Below, piece after piece: positions 1 through 8,225 of a DNA stretch of 64,000 bases; position 1 is the first letter of the stretch, and each line of letters starts with the position of its first letter. This stretch comes from Sphingomonas sp. NFR04 (GTDB taxonomy: Bacteria; Pseudomonadota; Alphaproteobacteria; Sphingomonadales; Sphingomonadaceae): positions 458,473-522,472 of the forward strand of contig NZ_FORV01000004.1 in the NCBI RefSeq assembly GCF_900114095.1, written 5' to 3'. Under the pieces are notes generated by a model. It ran no database searches, was not told the DNA's origin, and saw nothing but the letters and a program-made list of their open reading frames with translations. Both the position numbers and the translations under genes were made by a program.

Positions 1-363
1 ACGGTCCTGCTCCTGCGTGACGACCAGTCGCTCGGCCGTGCAAAGCCGCTTGAACCGGGCGAGCCGCTCGAGGCCATCGCGCAGATCGCGAGCATAGAAG
101 GCGGCGACGGTTGATGGCGGGTGCGCTGCGGTGTCTGCGAATTCGACAAGGTGCAAACCTACCGCCGCCATCTCCGACAGCTGGCCCAGCGCCGCCATCA
201 GCGCGAAATACTGCGCCGTCGTCAGGATGCCCTCGCTGGCGAGCGGGAGGTTGAGCGGCAGCTGCGCGCGGTGGAGCAGGTCGAGCGGGCGAACGCCGGC
301 CGCCTCCACCGCGTGCCAGAAGCCCGGCGGGATCTTGCAGCGGTCTGCGGGTGCCTTGACCAT
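1..363 (-). CDS. AraC-family transcriptional regulator, N-terminal part (runs off the window)
   Basis: An open frame begins with ATG at 363 and stays open for 121 codons to the left edge of the window, so the C-terminal part is missing. The visible residues (PPGFWHAVEAAG, then LLHRAQLPLNLP, then LTTAQYFALMAALG) resemble the N-terminal effector domain of OruR/ToxR-like AraC proteins. The expected C-terminal AraC HTH domain would lie outside the window. The start lies two bases after the TGA of the upstream SDR gene, so the two are probably one operon. The family assignment comes from the look of the N-terminal domain only. The ligand cannot be inferred. Confidence 0.6.
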   Translation of the reverse strand, partial: MVKAPADRCKIPPGFWHAVEAAGVRPLDLLHRAQLPLNLPLASEGILTTAQYFALMAALGQLSEMAAVGLHLVEFADTAAHPPSTVAAFYARDLRDGLERLARFKRLCTAERLVVTQEQDR

Positions 364-365
364 AT

Positions 366-1196
366 TCATGCTGCCTGGCTCAGGATGATGCGGTCGAACA
401 TCCGGTCTCCCAGCCACATGCGCAATCCGATCAGCAGTTTGGCGAACTTGCCCGCGGCATAGCGCGTACGCGGACGGCGGGCCGCCACGGCCTTGCCCAC
501 AATGTCGGCGATGAGACTAGGCGGGGAGCTCTTTCCCGGGCGATAGGCGTCGCGCGTGCCGCGCACGATCGCCTCCACAAGCGCGGCATACGGTCCCGTG
601 CCCGATCGATCCATCAGGCCACCCGCGGCGACATCACCGAAACTCGTCTCGATGATGCCCGGCTCGATGATGATGACGTCGATGCCAAAGGGCGCGAGTT
701 CGAGGCGCAGGCAGTCGGACCAGCCTTCGAGCGCATGCTTGGTGGCATGATACCAGCTGCCGAGCGGGGTATACATCTTGCCGCCCATCGAGCTGATGTT
801 GACGATCCGTCCCGCCCCCTTCGCGCGCATTGCCGGCAGCAGCAGTTGCGTCAGATGCGCCGCGCCGAACAGGTTGACCTCGAACTGATAGCGCGCTTCG
901 TCGATGCCGACTTCTTCCATCGGTCCATAAAGCCCAAAACCGGCATTGTTGACTAGCACGTCAACGCCGCCGGTCAGCGCCATGATCCTGGCGACGGCCG
1001 ACGCGATCTCGGCACCATTCGAAACATCCATCACGATCGGCTCGGCGCCAAGCTCGGCCAAATCCTGCATCCGCTCGACGCTGCGAGCGGCGACGAAAAC
1101 CTGATAGCCGTCAGCGTTCAGGCGCTTGGCGATTTCCTTTCCCATCCCCGACGATGCGCCGGTAACGAGAGCGGTCTTGCGGTCTTTGCTAAACAT
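366..1196 (-). CDS. short-chain dehydrogenase/reductase (SDR), classical type
   Basis: This is an NAD(P)-dependent oxidoreductase of about 276 residues. It has the N-terminal cofactor motif TGASSGMG, the NNAG motif, and the catalytic Ser-Tyr-Lys set visible as NISSMGGK and YHATK. The chosen ATG at 1196 is preceded by AAGGAGGACTC, a very strong ribosome-binding site. A longer in-frame start at 1250 has no such support. The ATALVTGASSG-type beginning also fits the usual SDR N-terminus. It is followed two bases later by the AraC-type gene, suggesting co-transcription, with the regulator perhaps sensing the substrate or product of the SDR. The substrate is unknown. Confidence 0.85.
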   Translation of the reverse strand: MFSKDRKTALVTGASSGMGKEIAKRLNADGYQVFVAARSVERMQDLAELGAEPIVMDVSNGAEIASAVARIMALTGGVDVLVNNAGFGLYGPMEEVGIDEARYQFEVNLFGAAHLTQLLLPAMRAKGAGRIVNISSMGGKMYTPLGSWYHATKHALEGWSDCLRLELAPFGIDVIIIEPGIIETSFGDVAAGGLMDRSGTGPYAALVEAIVRGTRDAYRPGKSSPPSLIADIVGKAVAARRPRTRYAAGKFAKLLIGLRMWLGDRMFDRIILSQAA

Positions 1197-1426
1197 GATC
1201 GAGTCCTCCTTCGATGAACCCGATCTAGGCGGGACACGGCGCCGCCACATTCACCGGCGGCGCCGATTTACTCACCGATCGCGCCATCCAGTCTGTGGCG
1301 GCTTTTGGCAGGCTCGGTGAGCCGGCCGAACAGCGGGAAGTGAGTGCGCAACCGTCTACATGCATCTGATAATTGCCAGTGCTGCGTCGCTTGACCTCGC
1401 CCATTCTCGGATCAATCAGCGACGGG

Positions 1427-2605
1427 ATGACGACCAGCCTTTCCCTCGCTGATGCACGGCGGATTGCTCTAGCCGCGCAGGGGTTTGCCTCCCGAATTCC
1501 CTCACAGGTCGGCGCAGCCCAGTTACGCCGAACCGTAGATCGCCTCAGCCTTTTCCAGATCGACAGCGTTAACGTGCTGACGCGTGCTCACTATCTACCA
1601 GCCTTCTCACGGCTGGGCATTTACGATCGTGCACTACTCGAGCGCGATGCATGGGGTCCGAAATCCGGTCGACGCCTTTTCGAGTATTGGGCTCATGAAG
1701 CTTCGCTCCTCCCGATGGATTTGCATCCGCTGTTACGGTGGCGGATGGCGAAGGCCGAGCGCGGCGAGACCGGATACGTTGCGCTCAGGCGCTTTGCGGG
1801 CGAGCGCCGCGTCGAAGCCGATGCGGTTCTCGCGCGAATTGCTGCGGATGGCCCACTCGCTGCCGCCGACTTCGAGAACGGCTCAAGCCGGAGCGGCTGG
1901 TGGGAGTGGAGTGACACGAAGCATGCGCTGGAGTATCTGTTCTGGGCGGGGCGCATCACCACCGCGACGCGGCGTGGCAGTTTCGCGCGCCTGTACGATC
2001 TGACAGAGCGAGTAATCCCGGCAGGCGTCCTCGGACTCCCTACACCAAATGCGGCTACCGCGCAGCGCATGCTCATCGAACGTAGTGCGCGAGCACTCGG
2101 TGTTGCCACGGCTGCCGACCTCCGCGACTACTTCCGGCTGAAACCGGCGGAAGGCGATCCAGCGATAGCGAGCCTGGTCGAGGAGGGTGTCCTTGAACCG
2201 GTCGAGGTTGAGGGATGGAGCCAAAAAGCGTGGCTGCATCGCGAGGCAGCCAAGCCACGCCGAATACGCGGTGCAGCGCTGCTGGCGCCTTTTGACCCGC
2301 TCATTTGGGAGCGCAGTCGAACAGAGCGGCTGTTCGGCTTTCGCTATCGTATCGAGATCTACGTCCCGCAGCCGCTTCGTACCCATGGCTATTACGTGCT
2401 GCCATTCCTGCTTGATGAAGCACTGGTAGCCCGGGTGGACCTCAAAGCCGACCGCCAGGATGGCGTACTGCGAGCGCAGCGCATCACGCTCGAGCGGGAT
2501 GCGCCGCTCGACACCCGCGAGCACCTGGTCACTGAACTTGAACGCATGGCAGCGTGGCTCGGCCTCGGGGCCTTGTTGCTCGGCGAAATCGTCGTGGCTC
2601 AATAG
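1427..2605 (+). CDS. ycaQ: YcaQ/AlkX-type winged-helix DNA glycosylase
   Basis: The product of about 392 residues belongs to the COG3214/YcaQ family (HTH_42 superfamily), whose characterised members excise bulky or crosslinked alkylated bases. The N-terminal part shows SLADARRIALAAQGF, then LRRTVDRLSLFQIDSVN. The QID triplet matches the Q-x-D catalytic motif described for the YcaQ/AlkX branch. It continues with YWAHEASLLPM and a C-terminal LAPFDPLIWERSRTERLFGF, a highly conserved family block. The ATG at 1427 is chosen because the conserved domain starts a few residues later. The upstream in-frame ATG at 1373 would add a non-conserved leader. The gene stands alone, convergent with the cytochrome gene. 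Confidence 0.85.
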   Translation: MTTSLSLADARRIALAAQGFASRIPSQVGAAQLRRTVDRLSLFQIDSVNVLTRAHYLPAFSRLGIYDRALLERDAWGPKSGRRLFEYWAHEASLLPMDLHPLLRWRMAKAERGETGYVALRRFAGERRVEADAVLARIAADGPLAAADFENGSSRSGWWEWSDTKHALEYLFWAGRITTATRRGSFARLYDLTERVIPAGVLGLPTPNAATAQRMLIERSARALGVATAADLRDYFRLKPAEGDPAIASLVEEGVLEPVEVEGWSQKAWLHREAAKPRRIRGAALLAPFDPLIWERSRTERLFGFRYRIEIYVPQPLRTHGYYVLPFLLDEALVARVDLKADRQDGVLRAQRITLERDAPLDTREHLVTELERMAAWLGLGALLLGEIVVAQ

Positions 2606-2744
2606 GCCGGCACGTGTCAGCCGCCGGTGCCCCGACAACTTTTACGCTTAGCCGTTCTCCCCAATCGGTCGGCGGCCACCTGGGAGATCTTCGCGGCGTC
2701 CACCTCGACGTTGGCGAAGCGATGCCGGCGAGAACGAACAAGCT

Positions 2745-3335
2745 TCAATTTCCAGGCGCTGCTCGAACTAGCGTCCCGTCAAAGCCTTTGTCCTCAAGGC
2801 TGACGAACCCATCGCGGTTCGGCATGCGAACGCGCAGAAGCGACGCCGCATCGAGCCTGGCGTCGGCCTTCACGATACCGTCGACCGACAGCAGGTAGGC
2901 GACGACGCCGTAGACCTCCTCGTCGCGCAGCGACTGCGGGGCAGTGAGCGGCATGGCGCGGCGGATATAGTCGAACAGCGGCGGCGCGTAGGGCCAGTAG
3001 CTCGCGACCGTCCGCACCGGCTTCGCCGAGCCGAGCGAGCCGACCCCGCCGGTCAGACGGTCGGCGATACCGCCCCGACCTGCGGCACCGTGGCAAGATG
3101 CACATTTCGCGTCGAACGTGGCACGCCCGGCTGCAACCGAACCGGAACCCGGCGGAAGCCCGGTCCCGTCCGCCAAGACCGTCAGGTCCATGCGCCGTAC
3201 TATCTCGGCGGGGGCGGGGCGGCCGAGCTTTGGGCTAGCCCCGACGGTGCGGTCGCGGGCGAGCAAGAGCCCTGCCAGCACCGCGCCAACGACAGCCACG
3301 CCGCCAAGGAGCACCCTCCGCCTACGCGTAGACAT
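2745..3335 (-). CDS. c-type cytochrome, probable electron acceptor of the sulfite dehydrogenase
   Basis: This exported monoheme cytochrome has about 196 residues. An N-terminal RRRR-VLLGG segment followed by a hydrophobic stretch forms the signal or anchor. The heme site is CASCH (about residue 81), and a downstream methionine (the RAMPLT segment) is a candidate axial ligand. The ATG at 3335 overlaps the end of the SoxC-like gene by 14 bp, so translation is probably coupled. Partner cytochromes encoded next to SoxC/SorA enzymes (SoxD, SorB) accept electrons from the molybdenum subunit, and the arrangement suggests the same role here. It is the last gene of the sulfonate operon. The exact partner is inferred from position. 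Confidence 0.8.
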   Translation of the reverse strand: MSTRRRRVLLGGVAVVGAVLAGLLLARDRTVGASPKLGRPAPAEIVRRMDLTVLADGTGLPPGSGSVAAGRATFDAKCASCHGAAGRGGIADRLTGGVGSLGSAKPVRTVASYWPYAPPLFDYIRRAMPLTAPQSLRDEEVYGVVAYLLSVDGIVKADARLDAASLLRVRMPNRDGFVSLEDKGFDGTLVRAAPGN

Positions 3336-4572
3336 GGGCGACCTTGCCGTCCGTGCCCACGCTCCACGCCTGGATCGCATTGCTGTGATAGCCCTGCCCG
3401 GGGGCATATTTGCCGAGCCAATCGGCGCGGCGGGGCTGCACCGCGCCCGCCTCGTCGGTGGCGCGGCTCATCAGCACGGCAGGCGCGCCGTTCCACCGCC
3501 AGGGCATGCGGAATGCGGTCAGCGCCTGGGGCAGCACTGGCTGGTCGAGTGTCGCGTCGGCCCAGCTGGCGCCGCCGTCCGCCGAGACCTCGACCCTGCG
3601 TATGCGGCCCCTGCCGGACCAGGCCAGCCCGTCGATCTCATGATAACCGGGGTGCTGCAGATCCAGCCCGAAGGATGGCCGCAGCAGGATCGACTTCACC
3701 CCCATCCGTAGCGAGAACATCTCGGCTTTGCCGCCGGCGAGCAGATCGGTGTATTTCGACGTCTCCTCGCGCGAAAATGCGGGGTCGTGGAGCAGCTTGA
3801 GCCTGCGAAGCCATTTGACGGAAGCATTGCCTTCGATACCGGGCAGCAGCAGCCGCATCGGGAAGCCCTGCGCCGGTCGCAGCGGCTCGCCATTCTGGAA
3901 CAGCGCGATCATCGCGTCGTCGAGGCAGAGCGACAGCGGCACGCTGCGCGTCATCGCCGCGGCATCGGCACCCTCCGCCTGCATCCACCGCGCGTGCGGG
4001 TCGATCCCGGCCTCGTCGAGCAGGGTGGAAAGCCGGACGCCGGACCATTCCGCGCCCGACACCAGCCCGTTCAGCTGCCCGGCGCTCGCCTGGACGGGCA
4101 CTGGCGCCGCCAGCGTTCCACTGTTGCCCGAGCATTCCAGGAACAGCGTGCGCGTGTAGCGGGGGTAGCGCAGCAGGTCCTCGTAGCGGAACAGCAGCGG
4201 CTGGCGCACCAGTCCGTGTACGAGGAGTTCGTGCTTCGCCGCGTCGATGTCGGGAATGCCGTTATGGTGGCGTTCGAAGTGCAGGCCGTTGGGCGTCCGG
4301 GTTCCGTGCAGCTTGTCGAGCGGCGTGCGCGATGATCCGGTTCCCGGAAACGGCAGGTCTGGGACGATGCGCCGCGCCGGGTTACCCGGCGTCCCTCCGC
4401 CGGAGAGCGGCGCACCGGGTTGCAGCATGCCGGCAGGCGACCTGGCACCCACCGCCGCGCGTACCCCTGTCGCGAGACCAGCGGCCGCCAGCCCGCCGCC
4501 GAGCAGCAGCGCGCGGCGGTGGAGCAGGCCGCCGCCAGCGACCTGCTCCCATCCTTCGGAACCGTCCGTCAT
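3322..4572 (-). CDS. soxC: SoxC/SorA-like sulfite dehydrogenase, molybdopterin subunit
   Basis: The 416-residue protein carries an N-terminal twin-arginine-like signal (HRRALLLGGGLAAAG), as expected for a periplasmic molybdoenzyme. It has the sulfite oxidase fold: a Moco-binding domain with FLECSGNSG, whose Cys is the expected molybdenum ligand, and RLLLPGIEGNASVKWLRRL, followed by a Mo-co dimerisation domain (VEVSADGGASWADA). Known relatives oxidise sulfite or thiosulfate-derived sulfane to sulfate and pass electrons to a c-type cytochrome. It lies 15 bp after the SsuD-like gene and overlaps the cytochrome gene. That placement suggests it removes sulfite released by desulfonation. Assignment to SoxC rather than SorA is tentative. 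Confidence 0.85.
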   Translation of the reverse strand: MTDGSEGWEQVAGGGLLHRRALLLGGGLAAAGLATGVRAAVGARSPAGMLQPGAPLSGGGTPGNPARRIVPDLPFPGTGSSRTPLDKLHGTRTPNGLHFERHHNGIPDIDAAKHELLVHGLVRQPLLFRYEDLLRYPRYTRTLFLECSGNSGTLAAPVPVQASAGQLNGLVSGAEWSGVRLSTLLDEAGIDPHARWMQAEGADAAAMTRSVPLSLCLDDAMIALFQNGEPLRPAQGFPMRLLLPGIEGNASVKWLRRLKLLHDPAFSREETSKYTDLLAGGKAEMFSLRMGVKSILLRPSFGLDLQHPGYHEIDGLAWSGRGRIRRVEVSADGGASWADATLDQPVLPQALTAFRMPWRWNGAPAVLMSRATDEAGAVQPRRADWLGKYAPGQGYHSNAIQAWSVGTDGKVAHVYA

Positions 4573-4587
4573 CCTCGATCGCGCGCT

Positions 4588-5703
4588 TCAAGCGACCGCA
4601 TCGGCCCGGAGCGGCTCCGTCGACGCTTCCGTGGCTCCGTCGCGCAGCAATGGCAGCAGCTGGTCGCCCTGGCGTCGGATTTCCGACAGATAGGGCGTGT
4701 CGGACAGGACGAAGTGGTTGATCCCGAGATCGCGATACTTGCGCAGCGAGCGTGCAACGTCCTCGGCCGATCCGACCAGCCAGGTGGTCCCGGCACCGCC
4801 GCCGCCATAGCGGCCGGGCGCAGTATAGAGATTGTCGTCGAGCACCTCGCCGCGCGCATGCAGGTCGAGCAGCCGCTGCTGGCCCACCGCAGGGCTGCGG
4901 CGATGCTGGTCGACCTGCGCCTGCTTGGCCGCCATCTCGTCCACCTTCGCCTCGGCATCGGCCCAGGCCTGTTCGGTGGTGTCGCGCACCAGCGTGGTGA
5001 TGCGGAGACCGAATTCGAGCGGCGGGAGGTCGCGGTCGAGATCGCGGCTCAGCCGTTTCAGCCGCGCGATCCGCTCCGCCACGCCGTCCAGCGGCTCGCC
5101 CCAGAAGAGCTGGACGTCCGCCTCGGTCGCCGCGACGCGCTCGGCCGCCTCTGACGCGCCGCCGAAATAGAGCCGCGGGTGCAGCCGATCGCCACGGGGC
5201 GGGATGCGGGGCACCACCGTCGATCCAGCGACCTGGAAATGCTCGCTTTCGAACGTGACGTCGGTTTCGGTCCACAGCCGCCGCACCAACCGCATGAAGT
5301 CCTTGGTGCGGGCATAGCGATGGGCCTGGTCGCCCTCGCTGTCGCCATAGGCGGCGAGATTGTCCTGGCCGGAGACGATGTTGATGCGCACCCGTCCGCC
5401 GCTCAGCGCATCCAGCGTCGCCGCCGCCGAGGCGAAGTTGGCGGGCCGCCAATAGCCGGGGCGGATCGCGATCAGCGGCTCGAACGTCCTGGTGCGGGCG
5501 GTGAGCGCGGCGGCGACGGTGAAGGTGTCGGGCCGCCCCCAGCCGGTGCCGATCAGCGCGCCGTCCCAGCCATGGTCTTCGAGCGCGCGCGCATGGCTGG
5601 TCAGCGTCTCCAGGCTTGCCGGCTCGGGATCGCTGACGTCGCCGCGGTGGCCACCCTCGACCTGATTGGGGATGTACCAGAGGAACTCGGTGTGGTTCGT
5701 CAT
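4588..5703 (-). CDS. ssuD: SsuD-like FMNH2-dependent (LLM class) sulfonate monooxygenase
   Basis: The 371-residue protein has the SsuD lineage of the luciferase-like monooxygenase fold throughout: FLWYIPNQVEGGH at the N-terminus, ATLDALSGGRVRINIVSG, RLYFGGASEAAERVAATEADVQLFWGEP, and a C-terminal GAGTTWLVGSAEDVA with FVLSDTPYLSEIRRQGDQLLP. Family members cleave the C-S bond of sulfonates with FMNH2 and O2, releasing sulfite and an aldehyde. The ATG is preceded by GGAGTCCTT. It follows the nitroreductase by 41 bp and precedes the sulfite dehydrogenase by 15 bp. The reduced flavin must come from a reductase, and the adjacent nitroreductase-family flavoprotein is a candidate. The true substrate may be another organosulfur compound such as dimethyl sulfone. 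Confidence 0.85.
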   Translation of the reverse strand: MTNHTEFLWYIPNQVEGGHRGDVSDPEPASLETLTSHARALEDHGWDGALIGTGWGRPDTFTVAAALTARTRTFEPLIAIRPGYWRPANFASAAATLDALSGGRVRINIVSGQDNLAAYGDSEGDQAHRYARTKDFMRLVRRLWTETDVTFESEHFQVAGSTVVPRIPPRGDRLHPRLYFGGASEAAERVAATEADVQLFWGEPLDGVAERIARLKRLSRDLDRDLPPLEFGLRITTLVRDTTEQAWADAEAKVDEMAAKQAQVDQHRRSPAVGQQRLLDLHARGEVLDDNLYTAPGRYGGGGAGTTWLVGSAEDVARSLRKYRDLGINHFVLSDTPYLSEIRRQGDQLLPLLRDGATEASTEPLRADAVA

Positions 5704-5744
5704 AAGGACTCCATTGCTGGGGGTGGGGAAGGGGCGGCTGCCGG

Positions 5745-6590
5745 CTAGTCGAGCCGGAAGCCGAGGCCGTGGAGGACGGCGCGGAGGGCATCGCGCCCGG
5801 CAATCGACTCCGCGCCGCGGACGCGCTGGGTCGCCTGGTCGCTCCAGTCGCGCTCGGGCAGGTGCTGCTCGCGCTGGAAGCTGCGGAGGCGTCGATCATA
5901 GGCGGCGATCGCAGGTGGGCTTGCCGCCGCGCCATAGCGTTCGCGGAAGAGCACGGCGTCCTGCGGCAGGCGGGGCTTGACCGCGGCGGGCCGCGCGGGA
6001 TCGGGATAGCCGACCGTCAGCCCGAACAGCGCAAAGCTCTGCGGCGGCAGCCCGAGTTCGGCGGCGACCTCGGCAGGCTTGTTGCGGATGCCGCCGATAT
6101 AGCAGCTGCCGAGCCCGATCGATTCCAGCGCCACGACTGCGTTCTGCGCGGCGAGCGAGGTGTCGACGGCGCCGAGCAGGAAGCTCTCGAGAAAGTGAAG
6201 CGCATTCGCCGGGGTTCCTATCGCCTCGCCGATACTGGTCAGCCGGTGATGGTCGACGATCCACAGGAGGAAGAGCGGGGCGTCTAGGATCTGCTTCTGG
6301 TTCCCCGCCAGCGCCGCGAGCCTGGCCTTGCGCGCCGTATCCTCCACGGCGATCACGCTCCAGGGCTGGAGGTTGGACGAGCTCGCGGCCGACTGGGCGG
6401 CGCCGACCAGCAGCTCCACCGTTCCAGCAGGCACCGGGTCGGGCAGATAGGCGCGGACCGAGCGGTGCGAGAGCAGGCCGTCGAGTGTCTCGTTCCAGAA
6501 GACCGGCGCCTTGCGCGGTTCGCGATAGCGTTCGAACAGGCGTGCGGCGGGTACGTCCGCCCAGTCGGCGGTTTCGATCAGGTCATCCAT
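5745..6590 (-). CDS. nitroreductase-family NAD(P)H flavin oxidoreductase
   Basis: This FMN-dependent oxidoreductase of about 281 residues shows the family landmarks HRSVRAYLPDPV near residue 36, SAASSSNLQPWSVIAVED, and a C-terminal LPPQSFALFGLTVGYPD. The start at 6590 overlaps the upstream ATPase gene by 8 bp and begins just before the conserved N-terminal helix. The much longer open frame upstream is a shadow of the ABC ATPase. In this operon it could reduce free FMN for the SsuD-like monooxygenase, although canonical SsuE reductases belong to a different flavodoxin-like family. It could equally act on a released organic product. Confidence 0.82.
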   Translation of the reverse strand: MDDLIETADWADVPAARLFERYREPRKAPVFWNETLDGLLSHRSVRAYLPDPVPAGTVELLVGAAQSAASSSNLQPWSVIAVEDTARKARLAALAGNQKQILDAPLFLLWIVDHHRLTSIGEAIGTPANALHFLESFLLGAVDTSLAAQNAVVALESIGLGSCYIGGIRNKPAEVAAELGLPPQSFALFGLTVGYPDPARPAAVKPRLPQDAVLFRERYGAAASPPAIAAYDRRLRSFQREQHLPERDWSDQATQRVRGAESIAGRDALRAVLHGLGFRLD

Positions 6591-7353
6591 GGCGTTCTCC
6601 GAGCGACGGCAGCGGAATGGCGGCGTCGGACGCGCCGTCGGGGAATTCCTCGACACCGAGCAGCCGGTGGAGCAGCGCGCGCAGTTCGGCGATGCGGGCG
6701 CGGCGCGCGATGCCCGTGCCGGGCAGCGCGACCGCGATGTCGGCGGCCAGCCGGCCGTCCTCGAGCAGGACGATGCGATCGGCGAGCAGGATCGCCTCGT
6801 CGATATCGTGGGTGACGAGCAACACGGCAGGCTGGTGGGCATCGACCAGCCGCCGCAGCAGCGCGTGCATCTGGACGCGGGTCAGCGCATCGAGCGCGCC
6901 GAACGGCTCGTCGGCGAGCAGCAGCTTAGGCTCGCGCACCAGCGCGCGGGCGAGGGCAACACGTTGCTGTTCGCCGCCCGAAAGCTCGTGCGGCCAGGCG
7001 CGTTCGCGGCCGCCCAGCCCCACTTCGGCGAGCGCGGCGCGTCCGCGGTCGCGCCCGCCCGAAATGCCCAGCAGGACATTGTCGAGCACCCGCATCCACG
7101 GCAGCAGCCGGGCATCCTGGAAGATCACCGAGAGCCGCTCGGGGAGCCGGATCTCGCCTTCGCCCTCCGCCTCATGGTCGATCCGGGCGAGAGCGCGGAG
7201 CAGGGTGCTCTTGCCCGAGCCGCTGCGGCCGAGCAGCGCGACGAACTCGCCCGGGGCGACGTCGAGGTCGATGCCGTTGAGCACGCCCTTGCTGGTGAAC
7301 GACCGGGTGAGACCGCGGACCTGCACGGCCAGGCTTTCCGCACGCACGCTCAC
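6583..7353 (-). CDS. ssuB: sulfonate ABC transporter ATP-binding protein
   Basis: This ABC ATPase has 256 residues. Walker A is GRSGSGKST (about residues 42-50), the signature is LSGGEQQR, Walker B is LLLADEP and the H-loop is LLVTHDIDEA. The sequence type is that of nitrate/sulfonate/taurine importers (SsuB/TauB). The start is the GTG at 7353, which shares the 4-bp GTGA overlap with the permease stop. No ATG exists near the expected N-terminus. It energises import through the SsuC-like permease next door. Confidence 0.9.
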   Translation of the reverse strand: MSVRAESLAVQVRGLTRSFTSKGVLNGIDLDVAPGEFVALLGRSGSGKSTLLRALARIDHEAEGEGEIRLPERLSVIFQDARLLPWMRVLDNVLLGISGGRDRGRAALAEVGLGGRERAWPHELSGGEQQRVALARALVREPKLLLADEPFGALDALTRVQMHALLRRLVDAHQPAVLLVTHDIDEAILLADRIVLLEDGRLAADIAVALPGTGIARRARIAELRALLHRLLGVEEFPDGASDAAIPLPSLGERHG

Positions 7354-8225
7354 CGGCCGAGCGTCCGGCGCCAGCGCAGCAGGCGGCGTTCGAGCAGGCG
7401 AACCAGCGCGTCCGAGCCGAAGCCGAGCAGCGCGTAGACGACGAGGCCGACCAGCATCACGTCGGTCTGCGCATAGTTGCGCGCGAGGGTGACCATATAG
7501 CCGATGCCGCTGGTCGCGTTGAGCTGCTCGACCACCACCAGCGCGAGCCAAGAGGAGGTGACCGCAAAGCGCAGGCCGGTGAGGAAACCGGGCAGCGATC
7601 CGGGTACGACGACGTGGCGGAGGAACTGCCAGCGCGAGAGGCCGACGGTCTCGGCCAGCTCGACATGGCGCAGGTCGATCGCCCGCAGGGCATTGTGGGT
7701 GTTGATGTAGATCGGCACGAACACGGCGACCGCGATCAGCGTGACCTTCATCGTCTCGCCGATGCCGAGCCACAGGATCATGAACGGGATCAGCGCGAGG
7801 ATCGGCACGCCGCGCTTGATCTGCACCAGCCCGTCGATGACATAGCCGCCGAGCAGCGACAGCCCCGAGAGGAGCGCGAGCGCGGTGCCCATCACCACGC
7901 CGAAGCCGAGCCCGCTCATCGCCCGCCAGGCGGAGATGCCGAGATGCTCCTGCAGGCGGCCTTCGCGGACCAGTTCGATGCCGGTGGTCACCGCGGTCCA
8001 GGGTGCGGGCAGGATGCGGGGATCGAGCCAGCCGGTGGCGGAGAGCAGCGACCAATAGAAGAGCAGCAAGCCAGGGCCCAGCAGGCTGCCATAGCGGGCA
8101 GGGGTGCCGGGGCTCAGCCTCTGCCGGGGCCGCGCCGGGCGGGGGCGGCCTTGCTCCGCAGGCGCAATGGCCGGGGTCCTTGGCGCCGTCGCCGGCACGT
8201 ACAGACGTTCCGCATAGGCGTTCAT
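7350..8225 (-). CDS. ssuC: sulfonate ABC transporter permease
   Basis: This inner-membrane permease has 291 residues and several hydrophobic segments. The binding-protein-dependent transport EAA-like loop reads ETVGLSRWQFLRHVVVPGSLPGFLTG, and GVPILALIPFMILWLGIG is characteristic of the SsuC/TauC group. A proline-rich hydrophilic N-terminus of about 45 residues precedes the first membrane span. The ATG at 8225 overlaps the stop of the substrate-binding protein gene by the ATGA tetranucleotide, and its own stop overlaps the ATPase start. The gene order SsuA-SsuC-SsuB is the usual one for aliphatic sulfonate importers. Confidence 0.9.
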   Translation of the reverse strand: MNAYAERLYVPATAPRTPAIAPAEQGRPRPARPRQRLSPGTPARYGSLLGPGLLLFYWSLLSATGWLDPRILPAPWTAVTTGIELVREGRLQEHLGISAWRAMSGLGFGVVMGTALALLSGLSLLGGYVIDGLVQIKRGVPILALIPFMILWLGIGETMKVTLIAVAVFVPIYINTHNALRAIDLRHVELAETVGLSRWQFLRHVVVPGSLPGFLTGLRFAVTSSWLALVVVEQLNATSGIGYMVTLARNYAQTDVMLVGLVVYALLGFGSDALVRLLERRLLRWRRTLGR

